Source: Adenanthera pavonina (Eukaryota; Streptophyta; Magnoliopsida; Fabales; Fabaceae). Taken from it: a DNA stretch of 64,000 bases. The notes under the pieces were generated by a model that saw only the letters and a list, made by a program, of their open reading frames with translations, made no database searches and was not told the origin of the DNA. Positions 56,181-64,000 of this stretch are shown here, one piece after another; the first letter of the stretch is position 1, and each line of letters starts with the position of its first letter. The stretch lies in NCBI GenBank assembly GCA_026686845.1, contig JAIVEN010000010.1, positions 24,154,001 to 24,218,000 of the forward strand, in the 5' to 3' direction. The position numbers and the translations under genes are program-made.

Positions 56181-57966
56181 ATTTTCTTTTTAGGTACCCA
56201 AATTTGCTTGGGTCCTTTTCTGTCAGTAGTATTTTCCCTAGATACAAATGAAACCCATTTAACCTTCCTGTCAAGTCCATTTTTCTTTAAAGCACATGAA
56301 TTGGAAATATGTCCCTTCTTGTTACAGAAGTGACAGGTGGTAAACGGACTGCTGGATTGTGATGCATGAAGAAAGCAATGCAGATAATATTTTTGTTTTC
56401 CATGCTTTAGTTGATCATAGGATTCAATATGTCGTGAAATATGATCTTTCTTTTTACTGCCACTATCATGCACAAAATGTCTTATATATACATTTTGATT
56501 TTTCTTCCTAATATTTTCTTTTACTGCACAAGGGTCATAGCCAAGTCCAGCCTTGACCTGTATTATTCTTTGACTCTCCATTAAAGCAAATAACATATCT
56601 TTTCCTTTATTGAGTCTAGACATGCTTTTCACCAGATAGTCATTTGTTTACTTTAATTCAATGCATGATTTACAGCAAGCAGATTCAGCAATATGCAGAT
56701 TAGCAGTTTTAGAGATGTTATGCTGAGATTCTAACTTGTTAATCTTTCTCTTAGTTTGTTTGAGTTCTTTGGTAGTTTTAATGAACTCATCACGTAATTC
56801 ATGAAATGCATCCAATAATTCAGAATAGGAAGGTTCAGATTCATATACCTCATCTTCCAGATCACTGTTGGATGGGATTTCAGCTTCTTCTGATGCAAGT
56901 GCCATCAGACATATGTTAGCAATTTCATCTTCATCATCTTCTTCTTCATCTGAGCTGTTACCCTAGATTGATGAGATGTATGCTATTTTCTTCTTGCCTT
57001 TATTTGCAGCTTTCTTTTCTTTTTCTTGCTTCTTGAGGAATTGTAGACAATTCGATTTGATATGTCCCTGCTTCTTGCACTCGTAGCAAGTGACAGGTTC
57101 TTTTCCTTCTTTCTTGTTATCTCCAGCTGCTCCTTTCTTGACGAATTTCTTGTTTCTTTTCTTGTTGTATAATCTTCAAAATTTTCTGACCGTCATAGCC
57201 AGAGTTTCTTCATGTAGATCATCTCCATCATCAGATTCTTCTTCTTTCTCCTTACCAGCTTTCAGAGCAAGACCCTTATTCTTTCTGTCTTGTCCTGCTT
57301 CCTTGAGGGCCTTCATTTTTCGTTCATGTTCTTCGAGGCTACCGAAGAGGGCTGTGATAGATGCCATGGACTCTCCTTTGGCTTCCTCTATTGCTGTTAC
57401 TTTGGGTTTCCATTCCAGAGAAAAAGCTCTAAGGATCTTTCTGACCTTTTCTGTGTGAGTGTACTCCTTGCCAAGACTTTTCAATTGGTTCACAATAAGG
57501 GTGAATCTCTTTTGTAGTTCTTTGATACTCTCACCTTCAACCATTCTGAAGCTCTCGGATTCTCCTATACAGGAGTTCAATTTGTTTTCTCTAACTCCAG
57601 AAATTCCTTCATGAGCAATTTCCATGGTGTCCCACATATCCTTGGCTGTGGAGCATTGTGAGACCCTGTAGAATTCATCTTGATTTAATGCACTGACCAA
57701 GTAGTGTTTTGCCTTGAAGTTCAGCAGGACTCTCCTTCTATCTTCCTCGTTCCATTCAACTTCTGGCTTTTCCCTGTACTTTCCATCATCCTGCAATACC
57801 ATTGGGACAAAATCTCCCTTCTGGATGACGGACCAGATGTCCAGATCAATGGACTGGAGATAGATTTGCATCCATATCTTCCAATATCCATAGTATTCTC
57901 CACTGAAGCCAGGTGGTCTATTTGTGTTATTTCCCCCGGTAGTATGCTTTCTCTAAAGTCAGCCAT
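56177..57966 (-). pseudogene. M2 gag, inactivated
   Basis: Starts MADFRESILP at 57966; a base change near 57935 shifts the frame, and the core reads from 57871 (QIYLQSIDLDIWSVIQKGDF, VSALNQDEFYRVSQCS, KRFTLIVNQLKSLGKEY). First CCHC knuckle CYECKKQGHIKSNC near 57050-57095, second CHFCNKKGHISNSC near 56287-56328; both keep all four metal ligands. Stops near 57176, 56965 and 56648. The gag TGA (56177-56179) overlaps the pol ATG. Confidence 0.9.
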
Positions 57967-58006
57967 TGTATTTCCCAAACTGTTAAATCCTTTGATTGTG
58001 AAACTG

Positions 58007-58019
58007 GGCTCTGACACCA
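58007..58019 (-). other. Primer-binding site of M2 (one change)
   Basis: TGGTGTCAGAGCC instead of TGGTATCAGAGCC; still next to the LTR end. Confidence 0.88.
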
Positions 58020-58021
58020 CT

Positions 58022-59367
58022 TGTTAGATGTGCTGGCTTCCTAACAGGGGGTGAATTGGGAAAATTAAAATTTTTTGCAAAACTTTAAGAAAGTGAGGAA
58101 AGCAAAGGTGACAATAAAATAGAGTATAAATGAATAATCAATAAAAGCAATAGTAGGGAAGGGAAGACACAGATGTTTATCTTGGTTTGGTCTCTCAATC
58201 TTGACCTATGTCTAGTCCCCAAACCACTACTTGAGATTTTCCACTATCTTGCAAGAATTCAGTGGGCTTCTTGCAAATGCCACAGTACAGCATTAATGCT
58301 CTATTTTGGAGCTCACACTTTCTTTCTCTTTGCACTCTAGCTAAGTGCTCCCCAATCCCTTGTGATATCCCCTCACAAGAAAATCTTTCCTCCAGATGAA
58401 GATAAGATTATTTACATTGAATAAACTCTCTTAATCAGAGTGTATATGAAAGTTGGAGTACAAATATTGAAGTATGTAAGAGTAAGAGATTTTGAGTAAA
58501 TGATTTGGCAGAGTTTCAGTATATACAAAGTTAAAATCATTACCCACAACTATACGTTACAGACAAAATCTATTCGTTGGAGAAGTTACCCACAACTTCT
58601 AAAATCATTACCCACAACTTCACTAACCACATTTAATGCTTCTGACACTCAAAGTTCAAATTTTGGTTGGCCAACAGATGTATTTTGCAGAGACCGAAAG
58701 TTAAAGACTTCAACGTTGAACATTCGAAGTTCTTCTGTTAGAAAGCAATGTTCGAATTTTCATCTTTGAAGAAAGTTTCTATGTTGGAACATATGAATTT
58801 TCAAGTTTAAAGTTCTTTTGGAAAGTATGAATAGTTGTTCCATTTTGCTACATTGCCTTCAAAATTCTAATTTTGATACTCAAAATTCGTCTGTCAGAGG
58901 GCAGTTCAATAAGATATAATAGTTCATCTAGTTGAAATTCGAATTTTCAAACTACAAAGTTCGTCTGTCAGAGAAAGCTCTTTTTAGACAAGTATCAAAA
59001 TTCCAATTTCTCAAGTCAAAGTTTGTCTATCAGACATGCCTCTTTTCAGCCTTGTTCATTTTCAATACGAAATTTGAATTTCCAAAGCCAAAGTTCAAAT
59101 TTTTTCAAAACAACATATCAGTATAAGTGTTTCAAACTTCGTCTGTTAGTGGGTGTTTTTCAAATATTCCATAGAATCAGAGTTTTAAAACATCTTTTTG
59201 CCAAATCAAAGTCTTTTACTCAATTTAAACAAGGCTGTAGTTTTTACATCCATTCTTGTGCTAGTTTTTCTTGAATTTCTCCACTTGAGATCATTTGTGT
59301 ACCTTTGATATCTTCTCTCCAAACTCTAGAAAGTTGGTTTCGAATCATCAAAACACTTGACTAAACA
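58022..59367 (-). repeat. 5' LTR of M2 (1346 bp, internally deleted)
   Basis: Partner of 29865-31512. Lacks about 280 bp near 58970 (between two CTGTCAGAGA motifs in the 3' LTR) and is rearranged near 58545-58620, where ACCCACAACTT is repeated and part of the AACGG region is lost. U5 hairpin arms are damaged. Starts TGTTTAGTCAAG at 59367. Confidence 0.92.
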
Positions 59368-59372
59368 AGTTG

Positions 59373-60176
59373 TTCCATATTTTCATAATGCACTTGAAAT
59401 TTGAATTTTGGGGTCCAAAATTTGTCTGTCAGTGAGCAACTTAATATGACACAAAAATTCTTCTTTTCAAAATTCAAATTTTGAGCCTTCAAAGTTCATC
59501 TGTCAGAGAGACCTCTTATTAGATTTGTATGCTTTCATTCCAAAGTTCAAATTTTCAAAGATGTTTATCTGTCAGAGGAATACCTGAATAGACTTACGCA
59601 TTTTCACTATAAAGTTCAAATTTTCAAAACTAAAGTTCATTTGTTGGAGGGTCACCTAAATAGACTTACGCATTTTCACTCTAAAGTTCAAATTTTCAAA
59701 ACTAAAGTTCTTCTGTCAGAGGGACTGACTTAGAACTCTTTTTACACTCCACTTTCAGATGAACTTTGGCATATCTTCAAACAAATTTTTCATTTTTCAC
59801 AAATTATGCTTTACTCAAAATTTGAATTTTAACAGTGTAAAATTCATTTGTCAGAGGCAACATCTTTGTAAGTTCAAATTTCAGCTGTCAAAGTTCAAAT
59901 TTTCAAGGCAACACATGAAGTTTAATAGTTCAAAATTCGTCTGTTAGTGATTATTCAAATATATCGTAAGTTAACATAGGATGTTGAAAAATACATTTTA
60001 AAACATTTGGGTGAAAGATCAAAGCTTTTTACTCATGTAAATACTATGAGAAATCATACAAATTAATCTTGTACTTATTTCTTCCTAGATTTCTTCACTT
60101 GAGATCTCTTGTACACCTTTGATATCTTCCTTCCAAGCTCCGGTTGTTTGGAATCATCAAAACACTTGATTCAACA
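59373..60176 (-). mobile_element. Outermost solo SIRE-like LTR, right part
   Basis: Continuation of 29007-29864 after M2; ends TGTTGAATCAAG (minus strand) at 60176, followed by TSD GTGAA at 60177-60181. Confidence 0.92.
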
Positions 60177-60181
60177 GTGAA

Positions 60182-60260
60182 TTATTTCATATTTGGTTTC
60201 ATAGGATCATTTTATGGTCTCATCCTGGGAATACTTTTCATGTGGTCATTTGCTGGTTGA
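60182..60260 (+). pseudogene. Host membrane-protein-like ORF, 3' portion after the nest
   Basis: Continues in the frame of 28765-29001 with a Gly/Phe-rich hydrophobic segment (YFIFGFIGSFYGLILGIL) and stops with TGA at 60258-60260. In-frame continuity across a 31-kb insertion supports a real host coding exon broken by the nest. Confidence 0.5.
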
Positions 60261-60284
60261 AACGTCTCCATATTTGTATGAATG

Positions 60285-60290
60285 AATAAA
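60285..60290 (+). terminator. Possible polyadenylation signal of the disrupted host ORF
   Basis: AATAAA 25 bases after the TGA at 60258; plausible position for a plant near-upstream element. Confidence 0.4.
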
Positions 60291-60299
60291 AGACGCATC

Positions 60300-60813
60300 T
60301 AATAGAATTAATAGTTGATGTCCCTGTTAGGCGTATTGTTGTAATTATCAAACCCTAATGTCATATATAGAGTAATGATGCAAAAATTTGTTGTGAGATG
60401 TTTTGTTGGATTGTATTCCTTTTTTCATGTCTTGTACATATTTTTAATCCATCTTCTTATGTTCTATCTTTCTCAAGTTCTATCTCTGTCATTAATTTTC
60501 TATTCTTATTTCCTTGTACTTTATTTCATGCAAGAAAACCCCTCAAATCACATAAAGAGTCAGTCTCCTTGAGGATTTTCATTGTCATATAGTATATGAG
60601 TGTCCCTTACCACCTGTAAAGATGAATCTCCTAACCTTAAGGCACTGAGAGTAAAGGGGTTGTCTCCTCTAGCTAAATTTCCTTTATACACAAAAGTTGA
60701 ATTGAAGCTGAGAATCTTTACCTCCCATGCCAACCAAAGGAATTGAATCTAAGAAAGTTTGATTCATTGTCTTTGGTATCATTGAGAATAATTTCCTTGC
60801 CATACATACACCC
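60300..60813. other. Intergenic, no gene seen
   Basis: T-rich sequence downstream of the host ORF; small ORFs here show no recognisable domain. Confidence 0.6.
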
Positions 60814-63800
60814 TATTAGGTTGGCTAGTCACCCAAGAGGGGGTGAATTGGGTGATGCAAATTTTTGCCTCTTTTGAAGTGTAACCCAATTCCACCAAAT
60901 GTTACAGTAGAATAAGGATGAACAGAGGATGTGTAACACCCTACTAAATCAAACCTCCGCACGTCACTTTAAACCCCAAAAACTGCCCAAATAAAGCAAC
61001 TAAGGAAATTTAGAATATAGGGGGTGGCGCCAATGCCGCAACACTCGTATCAGATTCCATATCAACATTTTTTTTGATTTTTCAGGCGAACTTCCGATGC
61101 ACATAACTTCAAGATTCAACCTCCAATTGACTTAATTCCAACTCCTACAAGTGTCTCTCATCCCAATCCGTCCATATATGCCTATTTCATCTCAATCCTC
61201 TCTATAAGGAGATTTTGCATGCCCATGACTGATTTGACCACTTTTTGGTGAAAGCTCTTATCTTACAAGCTTCATTTGCTATCCAAAGTTATTTGGCACA
61301 TAGAGACCCTTCACATAGGTCATATTTGTCTTGATCAACCTGTCCAAGGAGGTTTCATATTGGAGAAACAACTCCTTTGAGTTTTGACCCCTTTAAACTT
61401 TAATTCCACATAATGTGCCACTTGCCCAAAACACACATACGAGGGCCTAAACCCTTTTTAGGCTCACCAATCCGACCAACCCAACTCACTGTCATGTGTT
61501 CAAACATCAATGACCCAGGCCAGGGTCCACATCATTATCACACATATATAGACTACACCTATCACATTTCCACACCTATCACATATCGTCCATCATCATT
61601 CAACATTATCTTTAACAACATCCTCGTACCACATACTAAAAGTACTCCCTAGGAATAATTATAACAGGTGATACACATAACAACAACCTACTTGGCACAA
61701 TATTACATAAATTGAATAACATATAACTACTCGTTATACTTGGATATCACTGTGGACGAAGAGGACTATAACTCCTTAGTCTTCTCCAGGTTAGTGCTAG
61801 TCTTCCCCTGAAATGTTAGTTATGGGGGGAGGTGTGAGACAAAGTCATAGTAATCGGGAACAACTACATGCAACCTATATAGTAATTCATACAATAATGC
61901 ATATGGTGTAATGAATGCAAAATGTCATGGTATGTATGTCTACCTTGTACACGGCAAGAATCATGGGTTAGTGTCATAATAGGAAATTTCCAATAGGTGA
62001 TTCCCTTCCAACAACTGGTGAAGACCGATTCCGAGATATCAACAAGCTCATCTTGCACTAGTGCACATGGCCAAAGGTAACACTAATGCTTGGACCATGG
62101 ATCTCCTTCCCTTGGACAACTATGAATTGGTGGTGATTTAGGGAAGGTGCAATTCACTGCCATAAGAAAAGATTTAGCAACATGGATCCCTTCCTTTGTT
62201 TGCCATATCATATATATCATCATATGATATCTCACCACCCCCACTCGAACCACAATTTCTCACAATGCTTATATGGTGATGATGTTCATGCCATGTCATT
62301 ATACAATCATCATCATTATCATATCTATTAATATCATGTTAGCATGCCATAAAATCACATAATGCCATGTCGACATATGTATATCACTATGCAATCTTCA
62401 TCATGTTTATCATCATAATAAATCATCTCATCTAGCCATGTGCATACCATGATATGTAGAGAAACCATACACATACATGTAACCATATCGTGGTATCAAT
62501 GGAAACATGCATATATATATTTACGTATATATAAATCAATGAATATCACATAAATACAAACATCTGGTTATCTTGAGTTATCAATACCACACACAAAGGG
62601 GAATTTGGCAAACCTCTGATGCACTTCTCACGAACCATATGCTTCCAACTAGTCAATCAACCAATATATCATAATATCTTTAATTAACATAATACCCAAA
62701 ACAACTAAAATCCAAAATCTAGCATTTCAAGCTTAACCCAAAGTTCCAACAACATAATTACACTTTAGTGAACTCTAATTAATCATTCACATCATAATAA
62801 TCCTCATACATCTCGGATTTTATACTTCCTCTATAATTTTCAACCTATGGTTCCACTCAAACTAATCATAATCCAACCAAAACTCATACCCAAAGCTTCC
62901 TAACACTATATAACACTTCTACAACTCTAAACCAAGCATTTTAATCAATGGATTCATCCCTAACTCAAAAATCTAACATACTCTCATTGATTTCTAGACC
63001 AAAAATAAAGGAAAAGGGAGGAAAGGAAGCATAATCCATTTACCGACTGAGAATTAAGCCTTTAGGGTTTGGAAATTGCCTCCCAAGGTCTGAAAATTGC
63101 ATCTTAAGGTCAGAAATTCATCCCAAACCACCTGGCCTACGTCTAGTTTCAAGCCACCACTTGAGATTTATATTATATCCCTCAAGTTTGATCTAGATAC
63201 TTGTGAAGCCTCAATACATCTCACAAGTTTTACTAGGTACATGTGAATTCATTCTCCCCACATGCTTACAAGATGTGTAATTTTTCTTAGTATTTTTCCA
63301 CACTAAGATTCTACCCAGAAATTATAGTAAGAAAGATTATAGAAAAGAAACTTTCTTTAAAAGTGGATAACACATTGAAGCTCACTCTAATGAGTTGGTT
63401 TTAGTTTTGAATACTTACACAGAATAATTTTATCCATTACAGCATTATTTTGGCACATAACTCACTTAAATTCGTTACCCATAAATTCAAATGAAGTCCT
63501 ATATATTGATTTATGGCTTAACTAGTCTTAGACACAAGTTTGGGGCTCAATAGATAGATTTTGTAGAGTCATCATAATTGTGTGTTTAACGTTGAACCTT
63601 GAAATTCAAATTTCAGCAGGCAAAATTTGAATTTCAAGTTTGCAAAAGATACCCTATAATAGTTTCTATGAATTTTCATATTGCAAGAGTGTCTATTGAG
63701 TTTGAACAATTGCTTCAAGTTTTCACAATGTACTTCAAAATTCAAATTTTAGAGACCAAAATTTGAATTTCAAAGACTGAAGCTCGTCTATCAGAGGTAT

Positions 63801-64000
63801 ATTCAACGTGACACAAAAATTCTCACTTTGAAACATAAAGTTCGTTTATCAGAAGCTGTGACTTTGAACTCACTTTGACCTTCACCAAAAGTTGAATTTC
63901 AACTAAGGTTCATGCGAATTTTGCACTCTTTTACTAACAATGCTTAGTTCAAAATTTGAATTTCACAACAAAATTCATCTATCAGAGATAAAAACTCTAT
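60814..64000 (-). repeat. Diverged copia-type LTR, interrupted by G2 copy B
   Basis: 60814-60931 resembles a SIRE U5 end on the minus strand (TTAGGTTGGCTAGTCACCCAAG, GGGGGTGAATTGGGTGA). About 63125-64000 resembles the following LTR part (CTGGCCTACGTCTAGT, CCACCACTTGAGATTT, then TTGAATTT and GTCTATCAGA motifs). It runs off the right edge. A distant subfamily of the same LTR type. Confidence 0.65.
60932..63120. repeat. G2 LTR-type repeat, copy B
   Basis: Starts TGTAACACCCTAC at 60932; aligns in order with copy A (18835-20076 and 24952-25610). No coding sequence; the right end and TSD could not be fixed. Inserted in the diverged copia LTR. Confidence 0.6.

Larger units (their letters stand above)
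29865..59367 (-). mobile_element. SIRE-like element M2, nested host of three insertions (TSD AGTTG)
   Basis: Its outer ends are sister LTRs of the same subfamily (U5 ...GCCAGCACATCTAACA) at 29865-31512 and 58022-59367, with AGTTG at 29860-29864 and 59368-59372. On the minus strand: 5' LTR, variant PBS, gag, pol interrupted by P1, spacer, a foreign SIRE fragment, ORF3 interrupted by S3, PPT, 3' LTR. Without its insertions it is about 11 kb. All ORFs are broken. Confidence 0.93.

Overview
This is nuclear DNA of a flowering plant, probably a eudicot. It holds one intact protein gene, a plant PRA1-family membrane-traffic gene at 14.5-15.1 kb, in a sea of Ty1/copia LTR retrotransposons of the SIRE (Sirevirus-like) lineage, long non-coding LTRs of two other families (called G1 and G2 here), MITEs, SINE-like units and a 5S-derived Cassandra-type LTR. 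Every retroelement coding region is broken, so the window is a record of insertion, nesting and decay.

Layout. 1-8054: minus-strand SIRE-like element M1, running off the left edge (start of an extra ORF3, pol, gag, 5' LTR). 8055-11424: G1 LTR copy 1, interrupted by M1 and by solo SIRE LTR S1 (8119-9840). 11614-12359: MITE-like DNA element. 14534-15127: PRA1 gene, with a 300-bp MITE 80 bp after its stop. 15.5-18.8 kb: AT-rich spacer. 18835-25610: G2 LTR copy A, split by G1 copy 2 (20077-24951), which itself holds a Cassandra-type solo LTR (21247-21684) and solo SIRE LTR S2 (22240-23903). 25.6-28.8 kb: decayed sequence with SINE-like units, a 220-bp tandem duplication and a dead ORF followed by a TATA-containing region.

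29007-60176 is a nest at least three layers deep that can be taken apart using target-site duplications (TSDs). A solo SIRE LTR (TSD GTGAA) sits inside a small host reading frame that resumes in frame at 60182. Element M2 (29865-59367, minus, TSD AGTTG) sits inside that LTR. M2 contains solo LTR S3 (32847-34701, TSD CCTTA), a 4.9-kb foreign SIRE fragment without TSD (35888-40790), and plus-strand element P1 (42411-54186, TSD GGTTG). P1 is the most complete copy: LTR, PBS, gag, pol, spacer, ORF3, PPT, LTR.

Right edge: a diverged copia-type LTR (60814-64000+) interrupted by G2 copy B (60932 to about 63120).

How the parts work together in the SIRE-like family: LTRs of about 1.65-1.85 kb carry a TATA box preceded by a cluster of AACGG motifs resembling mitosis-specific MYB3R sites; an initiator-Met tRNA PBS follows. 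Gag has two zinc knuckles. Pol (protease, integrase, reverse transcriptase, RNase H) starts at an ATGA overlap with the gag stop. After a repeat-rich spacer comes ORF3, a protein of about 745 codons with lysine-rich ends and a region resembling the Pfam putative plant transposon protein domain, not a classical envelope. The best candidates for something undescribed are the AACGG promoter module, the covarying U5 hairpin, the stop codon inside ORF3 shared by two copies, and the palindromic repeat array shared by the LTRs and the spacer.
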